64,000 nucleotides of DNA from Dioszegia crocea (lineage: Eukaryota; Basidiomycota; Tremellomycetes; Tremellales; Bulleribasidiaceae). Below the pieces are notes generated by a model, which had not been told where the DNA came from, made no database searches, and was given only the letters and a program-made list of their open reading frames with translations. The translations under genes were made by a program, and so were the position numbers. Positions 1-9,955 of this stretch are shown one piece after another. The stretch covers positions 1,456,809 to 1,520,808 of the forward strand of contig BCKK01000002.1 in the NCBI GenBank assembly GCA_001600615.1. The letters run 5' to 3'. Numbering within the stretch: the first letter of the stretch is position 1; each line of letters begins with the position of its first letter.

Positions 1-1632
1 GACTCGGCTAAACGGGTGTTGACGAAGGAGTACATGATGGGAGATGCCATGCCGCTGAAGCCGCCGAGGTAGAAGGCGAGGAATTTGGCTGGGTCGGGGA
101 CGTTCCAGATGGATAGGATGACAAGTGCGGTAAAGACCATGGACTGCAGGGTCAGCTTTGAATTGCAGAGGGGAGTTCCGGTACTTACAGCTTGGAAAGA
201 GAAGAGACCGCGGAGACTCAGACATCCAGCTAAGGTCGTGCCGAGCCAACTTGAAATGGCGCGGAGTAGGTCGATGAAAGTAGGCAAGATGTTGACGAGC
301 TCGATCGAGTATTTCTCGTATCGCAGCCAGAGCGCCATGTATCCGGTCCAGTAGTGGGCTTGTATAAGACAGCTATCATGTCAGCTCTGAAAGACAGGGA
401 GAATGAATCTGACTCACACATAGGCAGTGACGGCAATCCACCACATTGGCCTAGAAAGGGCGTATTTGAACGTCTTCCAGGTGATACCCTCATCCTCGAC
501 ATGTGGAATCCGCTGCACTGCAAGTTCATGCTCCTCCTCTGTGAGATACCACCGTTTGGGGGAGCTGGGGAGTCCAGGCCAGAAGATATAGCCAAGGATG
601 GTGATGGGCAGGGTGATCACGCCCTCTGAGCGTGTCAGCTTGTCCTAACAAACATGACGAGCAACACACGAATGATGAAAAGCCATCTCCACCCAGCACG
701 ACCATACACGCCGTTAAGATTGCGATAAGCTGCCGCTTGGAGGTAGCCCTGTGGTGTCAGTGCTGTCACATCAAGCTGTACAGACAGCACTCACACTGAA
801 CATGGAGCCGAGCGAGTTGCCCATAAACCAGACACCAGCACGTTTGAAGAGTTCTTCATTCTTGAACCAACTCCCGACTGTTGTGTGAGCTCTGGACAAT
901 AAGATGGAGAGGCGAGCTTACGGATGAGATGAGTCCCGCCGAAACTTGAGGCTTCGAGGAAACCAGTGATCGCGCGAAGAAGGTACAAGTGCCAGTTTTT
1001 GGTAACGGTAGATTGAGCGAAAGCGACGATGGCCCATGATATCTGAAGGGAAGGTAGGAGGAAGGGTGCACTGGGATAGGTCAGTACTATTCGGGCGGCA
1101 GAGACTCAGCAGGCTTACATTCGCTTCTTTGTTTGGAGGGTCATCAAGGGAATCTGTCCCAAGACGTCTTCGAAGATCAGCTTGGTTCGCTCTAGGTTGG
1201 CAGAACTTACAGGCAGTGTTGTAGGCCACATTGTAGTAGTTAAGCTCGTTGCCAAAGGCATCAAGGTCTTCTCTGAAGTATGGTCAGCGCTGTGTGAGGC
1301 TTGTCAGACGGTGGACCTACCGCATACCCGACACGTAGGCATTGGTGATGTTTTGTTGACCCAAGAATCGACAAAAGACTGGTACATGTCAGCTATATCG
1401 CTCGTTTAAAGACAAGACAATGACTCACAACTCAGACAACCGAAGACTAGGATGGCAAGATCAAGCTTGCGGAGCAGCCTTCGCTCTTTTGCGGGGTAGG
1501 CTTTGGCTGTAGAAGTGGTCAGCAACGAATGGCCCAGTGCAGTGCAAAGTGAGAAAACGTACGATACCAGTCAAAGACAGACGCGACCACCTTGACAATC
1601 TTATTTTGTCGAGCATTTTGAAGAACTCCCAT
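1..1632 (-). CDS. ACS-family (Dal5/Fen2/Liz1-type) anion:cation symporter, C-terminus cut by window edge
   Basis: A plasma-membrane major facilitator of the allantoate/pantothenate-type anion:cation symporter family. The conceptual protein starts [11 protein letters not shown] at the ATG whose complement is CAT 1630-1632. Next come the pre-TM1 signature [17 protein letters not shown], then [10 protein letters not shown] and [20 protein letters not shown], all typical of this family. Further on are [17 protein letters not shown] (TM4) and the central-loop helix [18 protein letters not shown], which is close to the Fen2/Liz1 pantothenate carriers. At least seven short GT-AG introns interrupt it (for example about 1507-1562 and 1385-1430). 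Frame [19 protein letters not shown] reaches base 1, so the last TM helices lie outside the window. Substrate cannot be fixed by sequence: pantothenate, allantoate, biotin-pathway or nicotinate transport are all possible within this family. Confidence 0.87.
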
Positions 1633-2371
1633 GATGAGCGGATCCTCACAGTGGACGCAGCTATCGAGATGAGGTCGGGTCTACAACTTATGGGTGATTC
1701 CCTTCGATCCTTCAATGGCCTGCATGTTATATCTGGTGGCTACAACACCCTCTTGTCCATTCGAAGTCCCGGTCAATCACGTTAGCAAACACCTAGTGAG
1801 CGTGTTATCACGGCTGCGCACGTCATGTCAGGCCGACTCGCCCCTGTGTCATTCTTGGTTCTCTGTCTTCAGTAGTTCTTGAAATCCTTGTCCTCCACAT
1901 GTTTATCCGGCCGGAGTGTTCTGACGCGTCGGCACCGCGATAGCGGAGCTAGATAGCTCCATGATAGATTAGACGATGGCGTGAGAGTTGGAGGAATGGC
2001 GAAATCTCGACCCCGCCATAGCTCGGCGCCGCGTCGGATTTGAGCGGTGCCGAGATGCCGAACGAGGAATGCTGGTTGGAAAGGATGAGGGGGAGTGTCG
2101 CCATCGATGCTCATCACCTCCACTCAGCTGTTCCCATTAGGGCATGCGGAGCCACCTCATCGGTATCTCCAGCCGAGCTCTATTCATCCGGACGACAAGT
2201 TGCAAACGCGCCGCTAGTGGACTTGGTATATCCGCCAATGTCGTGCGAAGAGAAGCTGGAGGATTGATAATCTGATGTTGTCGCTCAGCAACTCCGTCGA
2301 CCCATATATCCGGCACTGATCTCGACCTCCAGTTGACCCTCCAATTCCAGACCATAACCCTCATCTCCAAA
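1633..2371. other. Divergent intergenic region between the transporter and the 2OG oxygenase
   Basis: About 740 bp separate two divergent starts, so it should hold both promoters. I see no convincing ORF, TATA box or repeat. The end nearest the plus-strand gene is C/T-rich, as is usual for a fungal leader. Confidence 0.5.
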
Positions 2372-3603
2372 ATGCCCATCGCCGTCCCCCAATCCTACCA
2401 GTACGCCCACGTTCCCGAGACCAAGGAGCCACTCGATTGGGCCGAGCTCCCAACTATCGATTTGGCGCAGTACAACACATCCCCTGAATCCAACTCTAAG
2501 CTCGCTCAAACCCTCATCGAAGTAATCCGTACAAAGGGTTTCTTCTACGTTATCAATTACGGTGTATCCCAAGCTGCAGTCGACCGTCAATTCTCTCTCG
2601 GCCAGCAGTTCTACAACTTACCTCTTGATGAGAAGCTCAAATTTGAGCCTGATCTTGACTCGGGTGACTACAACGGGTACCGACCGGCGGTGAGTTTCTT
2701 TCAGCCCCTCGATGGAGTCCAGTGCTGACTTGCAGGGCCGGCGATTCCTCAGTGGAGGTCTGAAGGATAAGACCGAGGTGTGGAACATGGCCACCAACGA
2801 TGGGAAGATCACCCAGGCTTTGCCCCAGTTGCTCAAGGAGAACCAGGCCGAGATTGAGGGTTTCGCAAAGGTACGTCTGATCGTACATACCAGTACTCCA
2901 GCTGATTCTTCAGGACCTGCACGACAAAGTCCTTGACCCCCTTCTCCACCTCATTGCTCTCGCTCTCGAGCTCCCTCCTGACTTCTTCACAAACACCCAC
3001 CGCTGGAACACGCACGACGAGTCTCATCTTCGCTACATGAAGTACGAGAAGTTCACCCCGTCCGAGATTGAGCAGCTCGCCGATGGTCTTTGGTCCAGGG
3101 GTCACACCGATCTCGGTACACTCACTCTCCTCTTCCGTCAACCCGTCGCTGCGTTGCAGATCAAGGACCACAGCACCGGCGAGTGGAAGTGGGCGAAACC
3201 ACTCGATGGCAGTCTGACTGTCAACACATGCGATGCCCTCAGCTTCTTGACGGGCGGTTACATTAAGTCGACTGTCCACCGAGTTAGCCTCCCTCCGGCG
3301 GACCAGCGACACGTCGACCGACTGGGCCTGCTTTATTTTGCCCGACCGGAGAATGACCTTCCTTTGGCGACTGTCGACTCGCCGCTGCTCAAGCGGGAGG
3401 GCTTCACGCAGAACGAGTTTGAGAAGGGAGGGCATCCTGTGCCGACTATGGGTGGTGAGTACTCATGCCGTTCACGAGATCCTTCGCTGATCGTTCTAGA
3501 ATTCACCACACTGAAGCAGAAGTGGCAGCAGCAGAAGGGTCAGACATGGGAGGGATCTAACGGTGTGGAGATCGTTCCTGGTTTCTCGGGCCAGTATCAT
3601 TAG
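2372..3603 (+). CDS. 2-oxoglutarate/Fe(II)-dependent dioxygenase (isopenicillin-N-synthase-like)
   Basis: Four exons (2372-2689, 2736-2870, 2914-3454, 3500-3603) join in frame to 365 aa. Start ATG 2372 has the context CCAAA. Order along the protein: a DIOX_N region with LPTIDLAQY and TKGFFYVINYGV, the YRPAGRRF turn spanning intron 1, then the jelly-roll core. The core shows the iron-binding HTDLGTLTLLF (His and Asp of HxD) and the distal His in STVHRV, followed by the R(x)S-like co-substrate site near RLGLLYFARPEND. The active site therefore looks complete. This family hydroxylates or desaturates small molecules in the cytosol; fungal members act in oxalate, thymine, flavonoid-like or secondary metabolism. 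No biosynthetic cluster surrounds it, so the substrate is unknown. Confidence 0.9.
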
Positions 3604-3741
3604 CGATAGTCATTTAGAAAAGGTTGAAAATCAGAAGCAGGATGTAGCGGTATTGCAGCCAGATGAGGTTTCTCTTCAGTTGGATTCATTCACAGATACA
3701 AGATGTACTACGGATACACAGCTCGTTTCCTACTTTGATCC

Positions 3742-4545
3742 CTACTTCTGCTCGTTCTTAGCCTCATCGAAGCAGATACAGATGGCAGCGATAAGTGCGA
3801 GGTCGACACCTGGTGCGACAGTCACTGCGTACTGCAACACGTCAGCATGTCTTCTCTACGATTTCTGATCTAAACGTACACTCTGATTGTTGGTAAAGAT
3901 CTCGCGCATATTGGCGAGGTCCCTCGTGATTTGTGCGATAGGTGGTCCGCCCTCGCCTAGACTGAGGTCCGCTGATCCACCCCACATATCTCCTCGGAGG
4001 CAGATGGTAACGGGCTGGCCAGTAGCGTGGTTGACAAATGTCGCTTCCATCTTGGTTCCAACTGTCCTATCAGCTGATGATCTCCCCAACGGACGAGAGA
4101 GGGTAGCTCACTAGCCATCCTCTTGGTAACTCTGAACAACTCCTTCTCTTGCGCATCCTCCGCTACGAAGGTCTTGTGGATGGACATCATCTTGCTTCGG
4201 AGGTGACACAGCTCTTTGCCTGTAGTGTCGGTGATAACTGGAGGTTTAGCTAGGCACTATTGGGAGAATAGCCCTGCTCACTCTTTCTGTCCCGGAGGGA
4301 GAAGGCCTTGCCGGAGCAAACGACTACAGGAACGCCATTCTGATCTTTGACCTGGAAGTCATCCTGTCCCATCAGCTATCCCATACTTCCTGTTGAGCTG
4401 AGGCTTCACTCACCCCGCTAAATGTGAAAGCCTTCTCTTTCAGTATAAGAGTAGTCGGGCCCGCAACGCAGAAGTGGGGGAAGACGGCGATGTTAGGGTT
4501 CTGGGGTGCGAGAGCTTGAGCAGGTCCGCCGAAGAAAAGTCCCAT
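3742..4545 (-). CDS. LURP-one-related (tubby-like C-terminal fold) protein
   Basis: A roughly 205-aa protein in five exons. It starts MGLFFGGPAQALAPQNPN at CAT 4543-4545 and ends FDEAKNEQK at stop 3742-3744. Features of the LOR/DUF567 fold: TLILKEKAFTFSGDDFQV, then GVPVVVCSGKAFSLRDRK, LRSKMMSIHKTF, RVTKRMA and GTKMEATFVNHATGQPV. The domain ends with the hydrophobic strand/helix VDLALIAAICICFDE, which in this fold is the buried central helix and not a transmembrane segment. Known relatives are plant defence-induced LURP1 and fungal homologues of unknown role; the fold resembles tubby and phospholipid scramblase domains. The last intron is about 3834-3877. Function is not established; the family call is firm, and any role in membrane lipid binding is inference. 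Confidence 0.85.
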
Positions 4546-5372
4546 TGTGTATGATTTGACGTAGTAAAGGTGTACAAGTGAGAGATGCGGTTGAAGTAAT
4601 GCGCTCCGTATAGGTCTGGTATATATATCCTTTGTCCACCGGCTGCTAGTGTCTGCTTGGCCGGATGCTGTGCGTCACTAGCCATTGGGCAAGCGGCGGT
4701 GCACAAGGCCGAGGAGGGCACTGAAACAGAGCGTGACGTCATCACTCGGAGGTATGTCGCCGACCGGCACCGAGGACTAGGAGCTATCTGTTAATGCTGA
4801 TACCTATCTTCATGCTTCACGTCGGAGGAGCTCAATGCATCATAGTCTATCTATATACCCATAGCCGTGTACATTGTCCACACATATACGACCGTTCACT
4901 ATGTACTCGCCCTCGCTAGTCCGACACCCCGACGACATCAACTCTCACCCAGACGTCCACTCCCCTTCGCCCTATCCATCCCAACACCAATCCCTTCACC
5001 CTACTCCACATTCCTCCAGTAAACAGCACACAAAGTGCCCAAATCCACTCACGAGACCGAAAGAACCACTGCGCACGGCTCAAACCCGAAGGTGAGCGGG
5101 TGACAGGGGGATCGGTTACGGAGAAATAAGGGCGGTCTAGGTGGGTCGATCGAAAGAGGTGGGGAAGAAGGGGGAGGAGAGGGCGAGAGAATGGACGGAT
5201 TGTAGATGGAAGTGTGGTCTGACTTCAAGGAGTCTTGAAATGTATTGTTTGTAGCGGTGTATTCGACGAGGATAGATGTTTCGGTCGAGTGTGAATGATA
5301 TCCGGGTATAGTTCGACGGCCGGCGCCAATTGTTGATGTGCTTCTCCCTCATCATATCCTCCCCAACCCAAT
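4546..5372. other. Intergenic: LURP-like promoter and HXL1 3' region
   Basis: Tail-to-head spacer of about 830 bp between two minus-strand genes. It holds the promoter of the LURP-one-like gene and the 3' UTR of the bZIP gene. A short plus-strand frame (4901-5095) rich in Ser/Pro/His has no intron or domain support and I do not call it. Confidence 0.5.
4620..4628 (-). promoter_or_regulatory. TATA-like element upstream of the LURP-one-like gene
   Basis: TATATATA on the minus strand, about 75 bp before the ATG at 4545. Spacing suits a TATA box with a very short leader. Called by eye only. Confidence 0.4.
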
Positions 5373-6722
5373 CTAAATCACCCCAACCTCTCCCCTGATC
5401 CCCAACTCCAGACCACTTGCCGTTACCGGGCCATCCGCCACAACCTCGTTGATCCCTCCAGCCCCCTCCAACTCCGCCAACAACAGCTTCATCCCCTCAT
5501 CCCACCCCGCCTCGACGCGACTCCATTGGTCCGCCTGCGCTCCACCCTCTTGCCCCTGCCAGCCCGCCACTTCCCCAGTGACACCTGTGAAGTCGAAGAA
5601 GGAATCCATCCTCTGATCTTGGCCAATGCTACTAGCACCCTCGCCACTCCATCCAACCGTTTCTCCGTCACCAGCGCCGGATCCCATCTCGCCACTGCCG
5701 ACATATCCGAAATCAAGCCCGAGTCCGTTCTCGCCCGCTGCAGGGACCTCTCTGTTTGCACAGAGGGGGTCGCCACCGCTGCTGGGTGGCAAGCAAGAGG
5801 GGAATTGGGTGATGATTGTTGGATAGTGTCGGTAGAGCCGAGAGGGAGGGAGCTGGAAAGGGAGTAGAGGGTTGGTGAGAGTTGACGAGTAGGTTGTGGT
5901 GCTAGAAAGATGTCGTCTTTTGAGGAAGTTTCCAAGGATGGGTTAGGGGTGGTGGAGGGGTTGAAGATGGAGTCCCAGTTTAGGGGTTCGTAAGAGCCAC
6001 CACTTTGTAATGGTTCCACTTGAGAGGTGTTGACGGCGTCAAGGTTTGACACCGCAGCCACCTGCTTCACAAGGCTCTCAAGGAGGTTAAGCCTGGTGCG
6101 CAAGGCAGCGTTCTCGGCGCGAAGTTGGTCAACAACCGAGGGCGGTGGTGACTGCTCAAACACAAAAGGCTTGATATCGGTATCGATAGATGGGACGCCC
6201 GGTGGAGGTGGGGCGACCGCGGCGAGGTTGATACCGCCAGAAGTGAGGGGGAAGATGCTCGACACGAGGGTATCGGTGGAAGGGGCAGGTGAAGGTGAGA
6301 TGTGTTCGGGTGTGGGAGTAGGGCGAAGCGTTGATTTGGGTGGCGGTGTAGATATCGCACCGCTGCGTAACCGCTTGTTCTCCTCCTCCAGCTCCACCAC
6401 TCTCACTTCCAGCCACGCTAGATGTGCTTTACGCTGATTGCGAGAGCGTTGTGCGGATTCCCGATTACGGATAGTCTGATCTGTCAGCACAGGCGAAAGA
6501 GGGGCAGAACAAAGGATGTACCCTCGCATCTTTCCTAGCCTTCTTTTCTAGTAATGTCTCATCTACCGGCGCTGACTGGTCGTCGTCGTCCTCGTCACCC
6601 ATATCATTGTCATCATCCGGGAGGAGTGACGATGATGCAGATGCGTTAGAAGGGCGCGAACGCTTGGCGGAGGGGGTAGAGGATGAGGAAGGGGCAGATC
6701 GTTTGGTGGCGGTGTTTGTCAT
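5373..6722 (-). CDS. HXL1: HAC1/XBP1/HXL1-type bZIP transcription factor of the unfolded protein response
   Basis: Nuclear bZIP activator of ER-chaperone genes. Exon 1 is 6722-6522 (67 codons, Ser/Lys/Asp-rich). A normal intron with branch TGCTGAC runs 6521-6476. Exon 2 (6475-) opens with the basic region TIRNRESAQRSRNQRKAH and a leucine-zipper heptad series WLEVRVVELEEENKRLR. A second heptad stretch, DQLRAENAALRTRLNLLESL, follows some 100 aa on. Read straight through, the frame stops at 5489 (395 aa) with an Arg-rich tail. Removal of 41 nt (5781-5741), bounded by two Ire1-type hairpins, shifts the frame so that the protein ends at 5373 (420 aa) with an acidic/Gly-rich tail containing MDSFFDFTGVTGE and EGMKLLLAELEGAGG, a plausible activation domain. 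Regulation by Ire1 splicing is inferred from the hairpins and the frame change. Low homology outside the bZIP is usual for this family. Confidence 0.85.
5741..5781 (-). promoter_or_regulatory. Predicted Ire1-dependent non-spliceosomal intron (41 nt)
   Basis: In the mRNA the 5' site sits in hairpin GCCACC-[CAGCAGC]-GGTGGC (5790-5772): six Watson-Crick pairs with a 7-nt loop, cut after the third loop base, G5782. The 3' site sits in GTCC-[CTGCAGC]-GGGC (5747-5733): four pairs including one G.U, again a 7-nt loop, cut after G5741. Both loops fit CNG|CNGN, the Ire1 consensus known from yeast HAC1 and animal XBP1; the 3' heptamer equals that of XBP1 as I recall it. Excision of 41 nt (not a multiple of 3) joins G5782 to CA5740-5739 as an Ala codon and opens the second frame. 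A GT-AG alternative (5776-5730, 47 nt) would enter the same frame but has no branch site or pyrimidine tract. Confidence 0.8.
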
Positions 6723-7050
6723 TGTTGTTGTCGAAAAGGGATTTTTTGGGATGGGATTTGGTGTACAAGATGGGCTGACGATACTATTACAGGGCGTTGG
6801 GTATTATTACAGAATCTATAGTGGTCGACGTGGAAGGTATGAATGATCAATCAATGCTTGTCGACGTGGAATGACCTGGAACTTGCGGTAATTCCCGCTG
6901 TGCTGCAACGACCGCCACACTCACTCTGACCGGAACATCCCGCTCTCCCAAATACTTCCGTCACTCTACTGAGGGCACTCTTTACTCGCATACTATCCAC
7001 CCTATACATTCCACCCCAAACCCTACCCCTACACAACAAAAGTAGCCATC
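6723..7050. other. Divergent promoter region HXL1 / ATP15
   Basis: 330 bp between divergent start codons. The ATP15 side (6990-7040) is CCCTAC/CCAAACC-rich, as in a fungal leader. I see no TATA box and cannot point to a specific factor site. Confidence 0.45.
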
Positions 7051-7573
7051 ATGTCGGCCACCTGGAGAGAATTCATGACGTGAGTAGCCGCAATTTCAAG
7101 CGAGATCCTGCGCAATCTGGAAGTCGAGCTATGCTGATCTGTCTTCTTTTCTCGCTACTCAAATACCTATAATCATCTGCATTGGCATTCATACGAATCA
7201 CCTACCATACTATCTGTGACATAAACTCCACACAATCGTGATCACCCCGTAATACACTACACCCGCACCTCGCCCAACTCTTCTGCCGAATTCCCCACAC
7301 AGCTGGAACAAATACACCCAGGTCGCCTCAAGGGCGCTCCGTCAGGCGCTTACCGAGACTGAGCGCGTGGGAGCTGAGCGACGGGCGCAGATCGGTGTCA
7401 GATACCAGCTATGGGAGAACGGACAGGGTGGAGAGTCTGTAAGTTTGCATCTGTTGGCCAGGCATGAACGAAAGGCGTAATTTGAGCAGCGAGTCTGGTG
7501 TGGACGACGCTGATCACTGCAGAAATTCGTTATTCCTCAAGTGGAGAAGAGCGGTAAACCCAAGGACGCATAA
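7051..7573 (+). CDS. ATP15: Mitochondrial F1-ATP synthase epsilon subunit
   Basis: Three exons, 7051-7079, 7303-7438 and 7523-7573, give a 71-aa protein, the usual size for eukaryotic epsilon. It reads MSATWREFMTWNKYTQVASR, followed by ALRQALTETERVGAERR, and ends KSGKPKDA. The N-terminal W-R-x-x-x-x-x-W/Y-x-x-Y-x-x-x-A-x-x-x-L/I-R pattern is the family signature. The subunit sits at the foot of the F1 central stalk beside gamma and delta in the mitochondrial matrix and, as in yeast Atp15, needs no cleaved presequence. The first intron (7080-7302, 223 nt) is long for this genome and comes only 29 nt after the ATG. Such a large 5'-proximal intron is common in highly expressed basidiomycete genes. 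Confidence 0.9.
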
Positions 7574-8687
7574 GCGAGGCTTGAAGGATGGGCAGAGGCG
7601 GAAGGAGATGGGGTTGGGGCTGGGATATGGGGACCTAAGTATCATGCAGAAAGGAATCATCCCACTGCAGAGCGAGTCTTGTTGGAAATCGGATCGTGTC
7701 GCTGATTAGATACTCATCATCTCGCCGGGTGATTTGATATCCGCTGTCAACTTTTGCCGGACACTCCTTTACCCATCAAAGCAAATAAGATCGTAAGCTA
7801 ATCTACTCCTGGACTCCTCCCGTGGATAGCTACCCTTTGCCCTCCAGCGCTCGGATCCTCCCCCTGGGGTTCATCAAAGGATCTCTGCGCCACGCGGCAC
7901 AGACGTACGGCTCTACACCATCGTCATGTGCCTCTGAGGTCTGTGCGATCCTTTCTTCGGCTCACCCTCGGAACCCTGCGTACGTGCCTGAGGTACGAAC
8001 CAGAGTTGGACCAAGGCAGAAGGTACAGGTCTATAAAGGGTCAGATCTGTCTCGATCGTCCAGTCATCGTGCTCAACTACAGAGTATCCAAATTTGCCAT
8101 CCTACTGACCTTCATTTCAGACTATCACGATCGTTGACGTTCTGCAACCCGCCCACCTCAACTTCCGATGCTCTACCCAAACTACAAACCCCTACCCTTG
8201 CACGAAGCCCAGCATCTCTTCCACCTACAGCAATTCCATCCCTCCTTCCATCAGCCCCACGGATACATGCACGCATATATGCATGCCGGCGGATGGAGGC
8301 GTCATCCTGGTGTAAGCTTTTCTGCTGGCCACGGTATTCGATTAACTCGCGTCAGAGCAGCACTGAATCTACAGTTCCAGAGCATGATTACGCATCACTA
8401 TCCGGCGCAAGGACGGGGAGGGATGACGATGAGGACGACGATGGGAGGGCCGCGGATGCGCTGAGCTAGGCAGATTGGATAGGTCCGGGCGACGTCGATG
8501 ATAGACCTCTCGATGCATCTAATATGCCTGTATGAACACCGGTATCCCCTTGCCACCTTATCAATCGAGTGGTCGTCTTTGAAAGCATCTTACAGATAGT
8601 CAATATACATATGCTTGATACAATATCGCCGCCGCAAAACGCTCAGTCCTGCGTCCGCCCCGCGAACCCCGCTTCTAGCGGACACGC
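7574..8687. other. 1.1-kb spacer with only a weak spliced ORF
   Basis: Between ATP15 and the first Pmp3-type gene. Apart from the low-confidence ORF at 8168-8464 I find no domain or recognisable gene. A good 3' splice site (CTGAC branch, TTTCAG) stands at 8120, which suggests that some transcript is spliced here. Confidence 0.4.
8168..8464 (+). CDS. Possible small His/Met-rich spliced ORF, unrecognised
   Basis: From ATG 8168 a frame reads MLYPNYKPLPLHEAQHLF, then His/Gln/Tyr/Met-rich sequence ending GGPRMR at stop 8462-8464. An intron with donor GTAAGC near 8312 and acceptor CTGAATCTACAG near 8374 would give about 77 aa. A donor two bases earlier (GTGTAAG) would instead keep a different upstream frame that enters from an acceptor at 8120. 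The same span is also open in a third frame for over 600 nt. With three frames open, composition cannot choose between them, so the gene may be real, differently framed, or absent. No family is recognised. Confidence 0.22.
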   Translation: MLYPNYKPLPLHEAQHLFHLQQFHPSFHQPHGYMHAYMHAGGWRRHPGVSFSAGHGIRLTRVRAALNLQFQSMITHHYPAQGRGGMTMRTTMGGPRMR

Positions 8688-9447
8688 TTAGATCTGAATA
8701 CCCGCCTCATTTCGACCCCGCTCGGCATCCTGTTCTGCACGCTCCCGAGCCTGATTCCTGATCGTGCCCGGGACTACAGTAATGACTGAGGATATCAGCT
8801 TGGACCAGTGCTTCGCGTGCAGAGGTGAGGGTAATGGAGACGTACTGTACCACGCGTGCAAAAGGCCGGGAATACCTCCGAACATGGTCAAGATTATGTT
8901 GAGCCAGAAATGACCTCCGCAACCTGTGATGATTAGCCACTGGTATGCCTTCAATCGCGGTGCTAGAGCTCGCGTACCAGTCTTGACAATTCTGTACAAT
9001 CAGCATTCGACCTCTCATAGAGCATGTCGACACTCACACTGAAGCAGGCGGGACTGCAAGCGCGACTATATACAGAAGCACATCGATTATCACTATATCG
9101 GTCAGCATACACCAAACCTGCAACTTGTGACAATCATGAGCCAAAGGCCACAACATACAATCAGCGTCTGTCTGCCTCGGCGCGTCCACCACGTACATCG
9201 TCTGCGTCCCCGCTGGAGATTCCAGTCCAGCAGCACCAGCGCCACTCTCAGCAATTAGAGGTTGCCTAAGACTATGCTCGGTATTCTCAACAGCGACATA
9301 TCCAGGCGGCGCCTGTTCGTCATCGTGTCCGTCGATCCCGCTAGGAGCTCGGTCGTAAGCCTTGCTGGAGCTACTTTCGATTTGCTGAGAGGGCATTTGC
9401 TCGCCGACTTGGCTACCAGACGCAGTGCTGTCGTTATCGTTCTTCAT
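8688..9447 (-). CDS. Pmp3/UPF0057-family membrane proteolipid with long N-terminal extension (copy A)
   Basis: Five exons. The extension (about 95 aa, start MKNDNDSTASGSQVG at 9447) is hydrophilic and ends MYVVDAP. The Pmp3 core follows: TM1 LIIDVLLYIVALAVPPASV, then the conserved GCGGHFWLNIILTMFGGIPG and TM2 leading into LLHAWY. A charged cytosolic tail ends GRNEAGIQI at 8688. Core exons are very small: one of only 14 nt lies between introns and encodes IVKT. Classical Pmp3 is about 55 aa; the extended form resembles yeast Sna2/Sna3/Sna4-type relatives in having extra soluble sequence, though there at the C-terminus. Pmp3 proteins shape plasma-membrane potential and Na+ tolerance. It lies head-to-tail with a second copy about 510 bp upstream. 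Confidence 0.87.
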
Positions 9448-9955
9448 CCTAGGGCTTGGTGCAGGTCTGAGGAGGACGAGTAAGGGACAATAGAGAATGG
9501 AGATGCGCGAAAGTAAGGGCGCTGAAGCGGTGCTGTGCAGCTCCACGTGGTTGGGACAGCTTTTGCCACCCAGCGTTTCATCCGTGTTTCATGTCTTCCA
9601 GGTGGAGTTGACATCGACTATAGCGGAGAGCAGTAGTCGGGAAGCATGGTGGGTTGTGATACGCATGAGAAATAGCAGGCAATGAGGAGTTTGGAGAGCT
9701 GATGTACTCGGTGTAGAATGAAAAATTGCGTGTCGGCGAGGACGTCATGAGAGAAGAGCTGATGTACGTGAATCTGACCTCAGTCCAGCTCGGCTTGGGT
9801 ACAATTGATAGGTGTTCATATATACAAATTCAGGCGCCTCTAGATCGGGATTTCCTCTTTCTTGCCATCGCCATAGCCTCGCCAAATCTCTTCACTCTCT
9901 CCCTCCAACATAGTCGCTCGTCTCTTCCGGACATCACATGAAGTCCCTTGACCTT
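9448..9955. other. Spacer between the two Pmp3-family copies
   Basis: About 510 bp holding the promoter of copy A and the 3' end of copy B. There is a TATA-like stretch at about 9817-9826 (CATATATACA), some 370 bp upstream of copy A. No ORF is convincing. Confidence 0.4.

Noticed and set aside
4901..5095. Plus-strand Ser/Pro/His-rich frame
   Set aside because: Short, no intron, no domain, and it lies in a promoter/3' UTR spacer.
5730..5776. GT-AG intron of 47 nt that would also enter the second bZIP frame
   Set aside because: Donor GTGGCG is poor, there is no CTNAC branch site or pyrimidine tract, and it does not explain the two perfect 7-nt CNG|CNGN loops. Kept as the main alternative.
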